Shown: piece by piece, positions 1 through 11,656 of the stretch
Position numbering within the stretch: the stretch's first letter is position 1
Layout: every line of letters begins with the position of its first letter
DNA from: Neostethus bicornis
Taxonomy: Eukaryota; Chordata; Actinopteri; Atheriniformes; Phallostethidae
NCBI GenBank assembly: GCA_902685375.1
Contig: LR738541.1
Span: forward strand, 33,685,008 to 33,749,007
Direction: 5' to 3'
DNA: 64,000 nucleotides
Position numbers and translations under genes: made by a program
The notes under the pieces: generated by a model
Seen by the model: only the letters and a program-made list of their open reading frames with translations
The model's database searches: none
What the model was told of the DNA's origin: nothing

Positions 1-240
1 TCACAAGAAAAAGAGGAATGTATTAACACAAATACACAACAAGAAAAATAACTAACAAATGCTAACTAAACAAGACTAGCACATTAATGCACTTAGACTC
101 TCCTTCTCGGTGAGGAAAAACTCCTAAAAAACCCATCAGTGGGGAAAAAATAAGAAACCTCATGGGGATCCACGTGAAAGAGAGATCCCTCCCCCGGGAC
201 GAGCAAACAATGTGTCACAGATTATTGTTTAAATATTAGC
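1..240 (+). repeat. Teleost dispersed repeat, TTTATTTATATAG family, 3' part
   Basis: This stretch shares long blocks with other copies in the window. The caagaaaaagaggaatgtat segment and the run of ctaact/gctaac words match 54880-54962. The aaaaactcctaaaaa...ggggaaaaaataagaaacctca block matches 37430-37500 and, reversed, 44950-45015. The left edge is cut by the window start. This kind of sequence recurs in many fish genomes. I cannot name the exact family or say whether it is a SINE or a non-autonomous DNA element. No coding potential was seen. Confidence 0.6.
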
Positions 241-281
241 TTATTCTAATTTACAGCTAAATATCTAAAGAAGTCAATAAA

Positions 282-520
282 TGTTCTTCATCCTGATGGA
301 AACACGGGGGACTCCTCAGCCTGGAGATGTCAAGTACGGGGATGAGCAGATGTTCTTCATCCTGATGGAGACACGGGAGACTCCTCAGCCCAGCGATGCC
401 CACGGCGGGGATGAGTAGATGGATTTCGTCCTGATGGAGCGGGGATGAAGAAGCGCGGAGGTCTCCTCGGTGTGGCCATGCCCAGGACAGGAACGCAGAG
501 TCCTGTCCTGATGAACCAGA
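282..520. repeat. 69-bp minisatellite, about 3 copies
   Basis: Units begin at 282, 351 and about 420, each with a core like ttcatcctgatggagacacg followed by actcctcagcc and a ggggatgagcaga end. The first two units are 69 bp each; the third is shorter and more diverged, and a partial fourth ends near 520. It directly follows the dispersed repeat at 1-240 and may be an internal variable-number region of that element. The minus-strand reading frame at 257-529, with its repeating HQDEEHLLIP words, is a by-product of the tandem array and not a gene. Confidence 0.8.
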
Positions 521-540
521 TGGCCTCATGCCTCGAGGTT

Positions 541-3280
541 TTTGCTGTTAAATTGTGTCTTTAATGCTGAACTTACCTCATCAGTAGTTTTTAGGTGAAA
601 GGTGAGACCTACTTGAAAGTGGCAAAAAACTTTTACAGAGTGATGTTCCCCTGATGGCTCTGCTCGGGTCTTTTTTTTACAGTTAGAGGAGCTTAGCACC
701 AATTGGACAGCCTAAACTAAAATCTGCACAGCAGAAACTATTTTGTCATTTTATTGGAGAATGGCCATCTGGCTAACTTTCTGACCGTTTCCTGCCGCCA
801 GAAATTTTTGGTGTATTTGGAAACCATCTTTTCAGTTCAATTTTATGTCACAACAAAATATCAAAGGGTTTTACGTACAGTTGATCAAAGATAGCACACA
901 ATCAGAGATGACACGATCAATATAAATAGGTTACATAAGTTAACCTTGGACGTTTATATCCTCAGACCACGGGTGAGCAATCTATGACCCAGTTGAATAC
1001 ATATAGCCTCGTCTAGGTTTGGATTTGGCTCGCAAAACTGGAGAATAAATTTTATTGTGTATGCATATTTGTCACGAGATGACATGTAACAAAAAAGTCG
1101 TTTAAAAGAAAATGGCTTTCATCTCGCATACTTCCTCCTCTACATGTGGGAGGAAGTATTAAAATTTAATGTAGTCTACGTTCATGTTCCATGTTATCTT
1201 TTTCTCTGAATAGGAAAGTTACTGAAACATCCCATTCCATTTGAGACTCTTTGTGGCCTATGACTTAGATACCTTGTTAGTGAAAAATGAAACAAAAGAA
1301 GAATGAAATCTCACTGAGATCAAGTTCAAGCAGAAATACTCTTATGAGAATTTAACTGTAGAATGTACTCCGTACTTTTGATAATGTACATTTACAATAT
1401 TGTGATTCAAGATTGTACGATGCAGCCAACGGTTTAGGCACGATCCAGAAACAATCATCTCAAAAGTAGGGTATCAAGAAGTTCATCACATCTTCAGAGA
1501 TCAAAGTACAACAATCAAAATGTTTTGATGTGTTTTCTGGTTTATTTCTTTTTTGCTGCTTTTCTCACATAAAGGAACTTGATTAATGGAGAAAACTTTC
1601 CGAGCAGCATTCATTCCAAGAAATTCATAGAGTTGCTAAATAAAACCAGTTGGCTGAGTTCATGGCAGTCATGGTCTGTAAAAATAAATACATTCTGTTT
1701 GCTTGTGATCAAAGGGAAGTGTTTAATTTGAGGATTCAACTGATCAAAAACCCCACCTGGGCTTTCGTGGACAAACATTTCTACATGATTAAAGCCGAAT
1801 GACTCCTACTCATTTCTCCTAGGTCAGGGGAAATTGTGTGATCAGTAAGTCTTCTTTCAGCATTTCGTGAAGCTATATAACTTTCTGCTACAAATCTTTT
1901 GAAATTGTGAAGATAAAATCATATATGTCATTTTGGTCTTGGTGAAAGCAGGTCTTTAACCATGGTGGTGTGGTGGCCCCTCCTTTGGGTGGGGTGGCAA
2001 AGATGACCTCTTTTTGGTAGAGAGGCCATAATAGCATCTATACTCCGACAGTGTGTCATTACACACTATATTTACATGAAATGCCCAAACCAGGGGTGGT
2101 AGGTCACGACATAAGCCATGGGGGGTGACAATACCGTGGTAAATGTCAAATCTTACAACCAAACATTACAGAAGATTATAGAAGTGCTCGCCCTGTAATG
2201 TGGCTTGTAATGTAACGAAGGCATGTTTTACAGCATCACGGGACAGCGACGACTGCTCCTATCCAGAATGTTGGTGGTTCATTCATCTTGTTAATTATTG
2301 CAGATAGAACATGGCTTTTCTTCTCTGTGTGGTTAAAGTGCAAGATGACAATGATAAAGTGTGGTGTTCAGAAAAATGCTTGTTGGAGAGCAAATCGGTT
2401 CATTTCAGTCCAGCATCGCTGTGGATTGGTTGCCCTTTTCTTCTTTGTTCACACGCTCATTTCAAAGAAACCGCAATTTTTTTCACCAACAAGCAAAATG
2501 CAGCATTTTTTTTCTTTTCACGTTTTTTGTTTTTTGTGTTTTACTCAAACAAACAAAAGTGAATAGTTACAATAGTTCAAATCTATCTGAGGTTTTTATT
2601 TTACCATAACTTGGTCACACTTTATTTTTTTGAATGGGTTTTCTCTTCAATATGTTAAAGCTCTCTTCCAGAAATAATCATCTGGAAGGTCTTTGAAGAA
2701 ACACCATTGCTTCTTAGCAACAAGTGGAGCCAAAAGAAGGGATTAAGGTATCTCCTCGGAGTGCCTCCTTAACACCATTAAGAAGAAATAAGTGCGGTGT
2801 AAGGAGTGCAGCAAACAAATTTCCCCGGTGAGGGATGAATAGAGTAATTCATTTTTTTTCATTTTTTTTCATATTTCATAATCCAGGAAGACCATTTTGC
2901 TGTCTTTTGTGCAGTCCTTTGTTGTGTCTACATGCTGTAATGGTTGGCTCTTGGTGTTGTTTTTTTCACTTCGTGACCTTCACTTTCTAACCTTCAGTGA
3001 GCTTAATAAGGTTTTAAAACCACCTTGTATCACCTAATCCACTTGAATACAATCTATACCAACCAAGTAAAGAAGTGTGGTTATGGCTGCATGCCCTCGG
3101 TCTCTTGATTTTGTAACTTGTGTGTAACTTTTTGTGTGTCTTGATCTAGACTATGGTGTTCTGGAATTGGGATTTTTTCGTTTCCCTTGTGGTTTGATGA
3201 CAATAAATCAATCGAATTATGATTCGGAGGTGGCGAGGGACAGAATGAAAGCAAACTGTCATCAATCATGTTAAATCCCT
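541..3280. other. No gene recognised; AT-rich intergenic or intronic DNA
   Basis: No repeat or coding region I can name lies here. T-rich tracts occur at 2490-2560 and 2850-2880. The three overlapping plus-strand frames at 2288-2609 are rich in Phe, Cys and Lys and come from that T-rich composition. A short segment at 835-860 (ttttcagttcaattttatgtcacaacaaa) faintly recalls the dispersed repeat family at 54797. Confidence 0.5.
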
Positions 3281-3478
3281 CCCTCGCCCTTCACGAATCT
3301 GTGGACCATCTGAAGAGCAGCTTCAGCAACAGACTCCTGCAACCCTGCTGCTCAAAGGAACGATACAGAATATCATTTCTGCCACCCTCCATCAAAATAT
3401 TCAACCTTTCACTTTTGAACCTTTAAACTTAAATTTTCCTTTGGGGATAAATAAAGTATCTTCAATTCAGTCCGTGTA
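3281..3478 (+). mobile_element. Rex/L2-like LINE, extreme 3' end (RT C-terminus and tail)
   Basis: Translation from about 3283 stays open for about 45 codons and gives SFSNRLLQPCCSKERYR then SFLPPSIKIFN. This matches the C-terminus typical of Rex1/Babar- or L2-type fish reverse transcriptases. A short tail ending ggggataaataaagtatctt follows, the usual 3' end of such LINEs. Only the last fraction of the element is present, as expected for a 5'-truncated copy. I did not find a clear target duplication. The same kind of tail appears on the tRNA-type SINEs at 17240-17456 and elsewhere. Confidence 0.75.
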
Positions 3479-3483
3479 GTCCC

Positions 3484-3865
3484 TCATTCATCCAGGAGTG
3501 ATCCATAGGCTTCACGGGATTTACAGCAGCCTTCTGAAGCCATGGACTAAAGATGACACCTCGTGACCCAGATTCACGCCTCTCGTTAGCAGGAATTTCT
3601 ATTCACTAGGCTTTTAGCATTATTATAACAGGGTTCGTTTACTGGTCTGTGGCTACAATAGGAGCCATTCACGGCCATCATAGGTAACAAAGGCTCATTG
3701 GTCGGGCCGTCTTTACTATTTTTTTACCTTTTACTTAGATTAGTATAAATAGATCCAGTTTTCAGTCCATTTCTATCAGATTGAAAATGATTTCCGGATG
3801 GAAGTCGAAACGTCTCAATTAAGAATTAAACTGTCCAGAAGACTTTTATGAAACTTTTTCTACTA
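3484..3865 (+). repeat. Unclassified dispersed repeat with GTCGAAACGTC motif
   Basis: The segment contains ccattcacggccatcataggtaac and, near its end, ggatggaagtcgaaacgtctc followed by taaactgtccagaagac. I associate this style of ending with a widespread fish retroelement, possibly Penelope-like, in which a GIY-YIG region is followed by a similar tail. The assignment is from memory and weak, and no coding remnant was confirmed here. Confidence 0.3.
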
Positions 3866-5078
3866 TATCTTCAATTCAATTCATACAAATTGAAAGGGAT
3901 TTGTCTATTATCTTTATGGAACAATTTTGAATTTCTGTATGTTTTGAAATTCAAATAGAGTATGTGGAGGTTATTATGGCGAGACACTTTAAGATGCAGG
4001 TCCTACCGTCGTTTTCTGCAAGCCTGATTTGCAAGAATCCTGTTCACAGATATTTAAAGTTGTGAAGAATCAGCATGAATAAATGAGTGAATCACAGAAT
4101 AATGGAGGAGGGTGAACAAAGCTCAGCTCAGCTTTGTTTCAGAGCCTCCACAAAACAGCCAAACTATCTTCAAGCCTTCTGATTTTGTATTAAATGTTAG
4201 CCTTGACTTCAACAATCTCCAGATCGAATACGCACTTCTAGTAGTTTTAAACTTTTTATATTTTCTTTTCGAAGCTATAAAATCCTTTTGAATTAGAATC
4301 CTCTGATATAACTTTGAGACCTTGTAGGTTTGACTCAGCTTTTCCACACCTAGCATCATTTCAAAAGTTGTGACATACACAACTAGTACACGCACAGACA
4401 TGCTTTTGTACTCTCTTCTTTTTTGTACTCTCTTCTTTTGATTTAATAAATATTAGTTCACATTGTGAAGTTTTTTTTTTTGTAATTTGCTGGCAGCTGA
4501 TGTTGCCCAAAAATGGCTGTACTTAACTTTATGGTTAAATGTCACCTTTAGTTGGCAAACAACTTTGTAAGCAACTTTTTGTCTCTCTTGGTCAGAAACA
4601 GGCAGTAGCTTAAAGAGTTTTGCCCAAAGACCATCACGTTTTTTATGCAAACGGTGGAAATTAAAAGTAGGTTTCTCTCAATGGAAGAAGTCGGACATCC
4701 GGGAACTTTGGTCATGTGACAGCCTATGTGCGCGAGCCGCCATAACAGTTTGGGTAAAACAAAGCCCGAACAAGCAGTACAGGAGTGTATTCCTGGTGGT
4801 GATTCCTCCTTGTACTGTTACTTAAGCTAGGTGGTAACACACAATAAAGTAAGACACACAATTTTCCGGCCGCTTTCTAATGTTTTGAACGGTTTGTTTT
4901 ACCCTAACTGTGTTGTCCATTGGCGGATGTGACGTCATGATGCCCTGACAAGTCCTGAGACTTACTGACTGAGCTTCCAAATCTCACTTTCAGGTTCAGT
5001 GTCATGATCATCTCATCCAGATGAGAGGGGGAAGTGAGTGCTTGAGAAGAAGAACAATATTTTTTTCTGTTTTTTGTT
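3866..5078. other. No gene recognised
   Basis: AT-rich sequence without recognisable coding or repeat content. The minus-strand frames at 4123-4401 and 4453-4650 have no recognisable domain. A perfect tandem duplication of 17 bp (ttgtactctcttctttt) lies at 4406-4439. Confidence 0.45.
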
Positions 5079-5395
5079 TCATTCATTTATCTTCTGAACT
5101 GCTTATCCTTTACGGTAAGGAGGAACGGGGGGCGTGAGGTGGGGAGAGGGCCGGAACCTTTTCTGGTTATTACAACCAAGAGGCAGGATGCATCCCGAAC
5201 AGGTCGCACACTCACACACTCACAACCATTCACACACAGTGTCCAATCAACCTAGCATTTTTTGTAGGGTGGGATGAAACTGGTGTACCTGGAGAAAACC
5301 TACACATACATGGGAAGAACATGCAAACTCCACACAGAAAGGCCAGTTCCAAGCCTCACCATCATCTTTCTTGCAGTTGAGGCCATTGTGCAGCC
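5079..5395 (-). mobile_element. DANA/Mermaid-type tRNA-derived SINE
   Basis: Read on the minus strand, this shows the Mermaid body: the ggagtttgcatgttcttccc block, the tttctccaggtacaccagtt block, then a Rex-like tail region ending with aggataagcagttcagaag. The tRNA-like head, at the right end near 5380-5395, is badly decayed. The tail (left end) abuts a tcattcattt repeat. An internal cacactcacacactcacaa run has expanded. The copy is old: many substitutions relative to 9761-10137. Confidence 0.75.
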
Positions 5396-7269
5396 ATTTT
5401 TGTTACAGTCAAAGGTTTTAATTCTAGTTTAATCCAACAAATGATTGCAAAAAGGAGCAAATGTGAGGAAGAACATTCGCTTGCTTCAATTATGCTCATT
5501 TTACCTGCTTTACCAGATGTTTTAAAAAACCTTAAAAACAGAACATGTCATTCAGTTCCACCTGACGTACGATAATCTGATGCTCTGGAAATGAGAGACC
5601 GTTTCTAATTCCTTCACCATTCGGTTACCACATTTTCTCTGTCTGTCAGTCTGATGGGAAACAACTCGTTGTTGTCAGGGAAACTCAACCCGGCACAAAT
5701 GTATACCATCTGCCTGAATCTGAACATCAGTGGATCTGAGTGTTTGTGATGCATTATAGGATTTACGTGACAGAATTCCCATAAAATGTCCTTTCACTCA
5801 GTGTAAAATGACTTTATGAGACAGCCGTATCACACCAATAAAAAATATGGTGCTGTTAAGAAGCTTGTTTACATTGATGCAAAGTTCCGTCTGTTATTGG
5901 TTGTGTTCTCTCATCAATCCTTAAACTGAAGAAAAAACTACTTTGAACTACAAATAAATGGCCAGGATTATCCTAAAAAGTAAATTACAATCCCTGCATT
6001 TAATCTTATTCAACATTTCATTTCACCCTTGATTTTCTTTCAGTTTAATGCATTGTGTACTTGTTTTTTTCACATTTGTTTTGTTCAAGTTTTTCAGACC
6101 ACCTTCTTAAATTTCAGCCGTTGGAAAACATCCCGTCTAACACAACATTGTTTTCATATTGGAAACATCCTTCATTGAGCCACAAAATGTTACACAACAG
6201 TGAACGAAACTTCCAACTATTCAAATCCATCACTTTGAATTTAATTTACCCGGTCGAAAAAAGAAAAAGGACATCACTAATGAGGTCAGTATACTTCAAA
6301 CTAAGTGGTTGCTAGTGTGTTAAAAATCTGTATAAAAATATTCCATCTACGATTACCATCTGACAAGCATGCATAATTAATGCTCGGTTCATAAGGTTCA
6401 AACATCTCTTTAAGGCTTATTGGAACATCGCATCTGATTTACATGCATGGGGAAAGTGTGATTAGAATCAGCAGCTACGGTCACAGAGTTTCTGGGAACT
6501 TCATCAAGCTTGAGACTCAAGTATTGTCACACAATCAAATGAAAAATCTGATTTTAATCATCTGACTATACATATATTTACCAAGACTTACTCCTGCTTT
6601 GACCAATATAATAAAACTAAAATAGCAATCTAATGTAATGAAAGTACAAATGACGACTTTCATGTCATTATTTGATGCCATCATGTTTTTAAAAATCTCC
6701 GTTTTCATTAAAAATCACTACCATGTGGAAATTCAATTACGCTAGCGTTCGTATTTGCATATTAACCACACAAAGGCTGCATGAATGCAAACCACATGGA
6801 CGTCATATCTTTGTGACGTTCAGCTTCTGTTTCCTAATCCACATACTGCACTACATCTGTTTTTTTTTCCTCTTACCATGTAAACAACTCTGTTATTGTC
6901 CAACCAAGGTCTCAATTTTGTTTTTAGCACAGCACATCACTTATACATTCAGCTGCTTTTTGTTCAGGCAGCAGCACATAATAGGCTCCATTATGAATGT
7001 ATGATCATGTTCGTAATGTGTGTAGGGACGTCTTTGCCTGGACTGACATCACAAAAACAACTCCAACCTGTGTTACATGTTACTTATTGCAATGTCTTTT
7101 TCTGTCCAAAAGAAACCATAATTAAGGTATTTAAAACAAACTTCTTTATTAAGATTTAGGTTTTCAACTATTTTTTTTTGGGATTAGATTTTGAGCAACA
7201 AACGCGCTGATAAAACTTGTCGCTAACCCTAACCCTAGTGGTATCTTTTATTCATTCACTATTTAAAGT
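5396..7269. other. No gene recognised; short telomere-like motif at right
   Basis: No named repeat or coding exon is visible. Several overlapping frames (6055-6315, 6723-7159, both strands) are compositionally biased and unrecognised. At 7219-7234 the sequence ctaaccctaaccctag holds two and a half telomere-type units, too short to be a true interstitial telomere. The segment 6360-6500 has mixed composition with TAAT-type words and could be regulatory, but nothing proves it. Confidence 0.4.
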
Positions 7270-7630
7270 GGCAGCACGGTGGCGTAGAGGTTAGCACAGT
7301 GGCCTCAGAGCAAAAAGGTCAGGGTTCGAGACTTGGGTGGACGAGGCTTTAAACACTGCTGTTTCTGCGTGGAGTTTGCATGTTCTTCCTGTGTATACGA
7401 GGGTTTTCTCCAAGTACCCCGGTTTACTCCCACCCTCCAAAAATATGCATGTTGGTTGATTGGCTGCCATGAAATTGCCCCTAGAAATAAATGTGGGGGT
7501 CTGTATGTGGCCCTGCAACAGACTGGCGACTTGTTTGGGGTGTATTCTGCCTTTCGCCTGAAATCAGCTGGGTTAGGCTGCGGCACCCCTGTAACCTCGT
7601 TAAGCATGAGCTGTTTATAAGACAAAACGA
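7270..7630 (+). mobile_element. DANA/Mermaid-type SINE, near full length
   Basis: The head ggcagcacggtggcgtagagg ttagcac resembles a pol III A box, and gggttcgagac resembles a B box. The body has ctgtttctgcgtggagtttg, the tccaagtaccccggtttact block, ccctccaaaaatatgcatg and a ggcgacttgtttggggtgta block. The 3' part reads aaatcagctgggttaggctg and decays into ttataagacaaaac. Overlapping frames on both strands at 7291-7724 lie inside this SINE and are not genes. Confidence 0.88.
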
Positions 7631-7782
7631 AACTACTGTATTTATAGGGAATGGAAAAAGAAATTTCGAAGACTGAAATACACTCACGTCCAGTCAATTT
7701 AAAGGTTTTCTTTGATATCTTCACCCCTTAAAAATTTCCTTTTTAACCAACTGTATTCATCCCTCTAATAAGGGCATTGCGT

Positions 7783-7935
7783 GATAGCAGGCAGCCATGA
7801 TGGTGCCAATGGTGGGAGAAAGAAGAGTTTAAGTGTCTTCCTCAAGGATACCTAGAAATGGACCCAGTGGGAATCGAACTGGCTTCTCACGGTCCAAAGG
7901 TGGACGTTCTACCACTGAGCCAACGCCCTCCACTT
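7783..7935 (-). mobile_element. tRNA-type SINE with LINE-like tail, head half
   Basis: On the minus strand the sequence starts ggagggcgttggctcagtgg (A-box like), then has gttcgattcccactggg (B-box like). The body matches 17240-17456: tttctcccaccattggcacc and atcatggctgcctgc. The LINE-like 3' tail seen in the longer copies is missing here. The family also occurs at 18066-18240, 42397-42545 and 46862-47066. It is a tRNA-derived pseudogene, not a functional tRNA. Confidence 0.78.
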
Positions 7936-9387
7936 TATAGTCATGAAGGTCACATTACTCATTGGAATTTTTTGTCTCGTTGTCATTTTCTTACGTCTCA
8001 AACCTTTGCTTTTGAAAAAGAGGTTGCATACTGTAGTGGTGTGTTCTGTGTGCTACGTTAGCAGTAGCTCTGCTAAAAAGGAAGTTTTGCACAATAAAAA
8101 CTTTCCATTTTTTATTGTGCTTCAAATCCGTCCAACTTTTTGTTGTACATCTACATTGAAACTACAGTAAACGAAGAATCCCAGTTGTATAAAGTAATGT
8201 TTTCTTATCTGAAGACGAATATCTCCCACTGACTGTTGTCTTGTTCCACAGCATGTGATCAGATGGTTTAAATCAGAAAATCATGGTAAGAAAGGTATTT
8301 TACTTTTAAGTTTAATCCATTTATCTTTTTTTTCTTGAAATACATGTGCTTTGCTAAAATATAGTCTATCCTGTCTTTTTTTTTTTTCGGACAAATTTAT
8401 TATTTCACCGCTGCCTGATGTTGTAATGTCCAGCCAGCAGCTTGCAATAGCAGATGAAGCGAAACCCTTAACACAGCTTGATATCAGCACAGTCTGTCTC
8501 ATAAATATGATTCTAAATCTCTTCTGGCTTTATATGTCCACAGTTTGAATATGCCAGCTAGGAACTGTGGCATAGCTTTCATTCTTCAGCCTTTGATAGA
8601 GAGAAATGCTCGTAAATACATGGGCTTTTGTCCATATTTAGTTCCCAGATGTGTCAGATGTGTCGTTGAGCAGTGTCACTGCAGAAGGGAGGCTTAAGTA
8701 TTTAGCAGGAAGGGACTGAGTACAGTCATTTGAGGTCACAGAGAAAGGAAAAATGTTAGAAGTAAAACATTTTCACCTCCCAATACGAGCAGTAGCAAAG
8801 AAGATTCGAGTCATGCTGGGCCGAAGGATGATCTTCCAATGTGACAGAAATCCCACTGGGGTACACAACTAGTCACCCTTTGGATTTGAAATAAATTTAT
8901 CTGGTCCTAATTTACTTGAAATATTTCTGTAGAAATGTAGATGACTTTTTACTGAGAATAATGAGTTAGATGGCAGGTCAAAGAGATTTGCACAACAATA
9001 AAAAGTCTTAAATCACGCAAAAAATATGTTCATCACGCAGCGCCAATTTTCCTCTGTCATATTTCAGAAGAGCTGGTCTGGCGCTGCACTGAAAGATGAC
9101 ATCCAGTTAAGAAGAATGTCACATTTCGCGTGATCGTGTACTTTTTCAACGCCTCGTAAACAACTGAAAGCAACCAAATCAGCGATTGGGACACCAGATC
9201 ACGCAGGGTTACATGTGCATTGATTATAAGGTTTTAATTTAATTCTTGGCGTCTTGATAGTTTATCTAAAGTTGAGACAGAAAAACTAAAGCAAATGATA
9301 GGAAATAAATTTAAAAGAAGAAGAAAAAAAGAGTAAAATTGTATTAATAAAAATTTGCTTTATTTTTTTAATTGATAATATCATACT
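7936..9387. other. No gene recognised; small hairpin at 8089-8120
   Basis: No known repeat or exon is seen. An inverted repeat gcacaataaaaa (8089-8100) and ttttattgtgc (8110-8120) could form a hairpin. A poly-T tract lies at 8377-8389. The stretch 8550-8760 has balanced composition and few simple repeats; I cannot say whether it is conserved. Confidence 0.4.
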
Positions 9388-9702
9388 ATGGGGAGAACAT
9401 GCAAACTCCACACAGAAAGGACACTAAGTAATGCCTCACCCCCACTCTGGGACTCAAACCCCGACCTTGTAGCTCTGAGGCCACAGTGCTAACCACTGCA
9501 CCACCATACCCTCCCACCCACCAAAGACATGCATGCTAGGTTAATTGGCAACTTCAAAATTTCCCTAGGAATGAGTGTGTGACCCCCACCCAACAGGTGA
9601 CTGGTGACCTGTGCGTGGTGTATCCTGCCTTTCACCTGAAATCAGCCTGGATAGTATCTGGGACCCCATCACGCCATTAGGGATAAGCGGTTAAGAAGAC
9701 GA
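9388..9702. mobile_element. Mermaid-type SINE with inverted 5' half
   Basis: Positions 9388-9510 are the SINE's 5' half on the minus strand: reversed ggagtttgcatgttctcccc, B-box ggggtttgagtcc and head ggtggtgcagtggttagcac. Positions 9511-9702 are the 3' half on the plus strand: ctcccacccaccaaagacatg through ggataagcggttaagaagac. About 30 bases that lie between these halves in 9761-10137 are missing at the junction. The arrangement (inverted 5' part, then sense 3' part) is the signature left by twin priming during reverse transcription. I saw no clear target duplication. Confidence 0.82.
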
Positions 9703-9760
9703 AACAAAATCTTAGTACCATTCATCATTTTTAAGGTTTTATGAGGACACTCAGGGAATG

Positions 9761-10137
9761 GGCGGCATGGTGGCGCAGTGGGTAGCACAGTGGCCTCACA
9801 GCAAGAAGGTCGTGGGTTCGAGTCCCTGGTGGGGAAGAGGCTTGAAACACTGTCGTTTCTGTGTGGAGTTTGCATGTTCTCCCCATGTTTGCATGGGTTT
9901 CTTCTGGGTACTCCAGTTTCCTCCCACCCTCCAAAGACATACATGCTAGGTTGATTGGCCGGTGCCAAATTGCCTTTAGGAATAAGTGTGTGTGGGGACG
10001 GTTGTATGTGTGTGGCCCCGCGACTGACTGGCGACCTGTTCGGGGTGTATCCTGCCCTTTTCCTTAAATCAGCCGGGATGGGCTCCGGCACCCCCGCAAC
10101 ACCGATAGGGACAGACGGATAAGAAGATGACTGACTG
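9761..10137 (+). mobile_element. DANA/Mermaid-type SINE, full length with 12-bp target duplication
   Basis: This is the best-preserved copy. The head ggcggcatggtggcgcagtg gives an A box, and gtgggttcgagtccctgg gives a B box. All body blocks are present, and the 3' end reads acagacggataagaagatga followed by ctgactg. The direct repeat actcagggaatg flanks it exactly, at 9749-9760 and 10138-10149, proving a retrotransposition event. Copying depends on LINE proteins in trans. Frames 9669-10091 on both strands are shadows of this SINE. Confidence 0.93.
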
Positions 10138-10210
10138 ACTCAGGGAATGTTTCAATATCACAGTGTAAAATGTAAAACGGGGAAATTTCTTTCTTTTTTT
10201 TTCTACATAC

Positions 10211-10270
10211 CCTATTGATCTATTGATACCTCACCGGGAAAATTTGTGTACTGCACTACAACACCGCAGC
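10211..10270 (-). mobile_element. tRNA-type SINE, tail fragment
   Basis: The sequence tattgatacctcaccgggaa followed by atttgtgtactgcactac matches the tail end of the SINE at 17240-17300 and 42397-42430, on the minus strand. Only about 60 bp remain, ending at an accgcagcag stretch that corresponds to accgcaacagg in the longer copy. Confidence 0.6.
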
Positions 10271-10689
10271 AGAACAATTAGATACATTTTATTGCTGTTC
10301 TACTTGTGTTTTATTGGAACATCTTCGTTATTAATGTTTTCTTTTTTCTTACATTGTATAGAAAGACTGAAGTGGGTCAGTTTAACCTCCTCAAGAGGAC
10401 AAAATCTGCACGTTGTGTGACTTGAAAGTGACAGAGATGTGCTTCATTTTGTTTTTCACAGTCCACTTTACCATGATTTACAAACTGTTTTCTTTGAAGA
10501 TCCTTTTTTTTTGCTACATTAACATGTTTTTGCACGTTTTAAAGTAAAATGCTATGTTGGCTGTATGACAAAGGGGCTTTGGTTTGGTTAGGTTTTCTTT
10601 GCAAAGCCTGGTAAGACACAAACAAAACAGTATAAAAAATTGTGATTAATCTTCAGTCAAATGCAGGATTAAACACATCTGTTTTCAGT

Positions 10690-10945
10690 CTAGTTTTAAA
10701 CATTGTGACAGTATCGGCCTGTCTCACAGCCTCAGGAAGTTTGTTCTCCATGTTTGGTCCTGACTCTCGACACCAGCAGGAGGCCGGTCCCAGAGGTCCT
10801 CAGAGGTCCTCAGAGTTCTAGATGGTTCATAAAACACTAACATTTCACACTTAAACACAAGCAGAGCAGCTTTAAAGTCTAATTTCCGAGCCACAAGAAG
10901 CCAGTGCAGAGTCCTGAGCACAGTACTTATGTATAACATGAGTGG
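10690..10945. repeat. Unclassified teleost dispersed repeat
   Basis: The segment contains gtctagttttaaacattgtg, a duplicated ccagaggtcctcagaggtcctcag stretch, and ccacaagaagccagtgcagagtcctgagcaca. I recall this style of sequence from many fish genomes but cannot name the family. The minus-strand frame at 10724-10939 falls inside it and is not a supported gene. Confidence 0.4.
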
Positions 10946-11261
10946 GAAAGAAGACGGTAAAAGTTACACCCTGTGTACATTTTTTCTGCATCTTTTTGCG
11001 TATAATAATTAACAAGGTTTTTGTTTCAGTGTCTTATGAGTCCACAAGGGCTCGACACTTGCATGCATGGCAATGTAATAAAAATAAACCAAAGACCATA
11101 AAGAAATGACATGAGTAAGAAATGAGTTTTTACTGCAACCCTTAAAAATGAATAAATCACAAGTGTGTATATGTATGCTTGTACGTACGCTCCAGTTTGA
11201 ACGTCTTGTATATATCAATGTTGATTAAGGTCTTTTTATTGTCACATGTTCAAAATATGTG

Positions 11262-11656
11262 AACGCGGATATAAGCGGTCAAAATGAGCTTCCTCCGCCG
11301 GGTGGCAGGGCTCCCACTTAGAGATCGGACGAGGAGTTCTGCCATCCAGTAGGAGCTCGGTGTAGAGGCGCTTTCCTTCAGGTCGAGAGAAGCCAAATAG
11401 GGGTGTTAGATCTGGTTAGGGTGCCCCCCGAGCACCTCGCTGGTGAGGTGTTTCGGGCACATCTCAATGGATCGGCCTCTTGGTCAGACCCTAGGCCCAC
11501 TGGAAAGACTATGTCTCACAGCTGGCTGGGGAACAAATCGGGATCGTTCCAGGTGAGCTGGAGGATGCAGCTGGAGTGAGAGAAGCCTGGGCTTCCGGTC
11601 TGTGGTTGTTGCCCCCGCAATCCGGCCCCGGATAAGCGGAAGATGACAGAATGGAA
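11262..11656 (+). mobile_element. Family A LINE, 5'-truncated, frame broken
   Basis: It starts at gaacgcggatataagcggtc, matching the codons for the MRSRVQAAEMSF segment in the longer copy at 12247-12911. It carries cttcctccgccgggtggcag, tcacagctggctggggaaca and a gataagcggaagatgacaga end. Relative to the longer copy it has many substitutions and small indels, and no long reading frame survives. The family is a non-LTR retrotransposon whose RT C-terminal region ends with a WFGH...RPRTRW motif, perhaps RTE/Rex3-like. Confidence 0.8.

Noticed and set aside
282..520. CRISPR-like array
   Set aside because: Units are contiguous and 69 bp long with no unique spacers; the window is eukaryotic.
2288..2609. 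Three overlapping plus-strand frames rich in Phe and Cys
   Set aside because: All come from T-rich sequence; three frames open together is a composition effect.
7219..7234. Interstitial telomeric repeat
   Set aside because: Only two and a half ccctaa units are present; this length is expected by chance in a window of this size.
9759..9840. tRNA gene suggested by A and B boxes
   Set aside because: The box spacing and flanks belong to the head of a Mermaid SINE with a target duplication; no cloverleaf acceptor stem can be formed at both ends.
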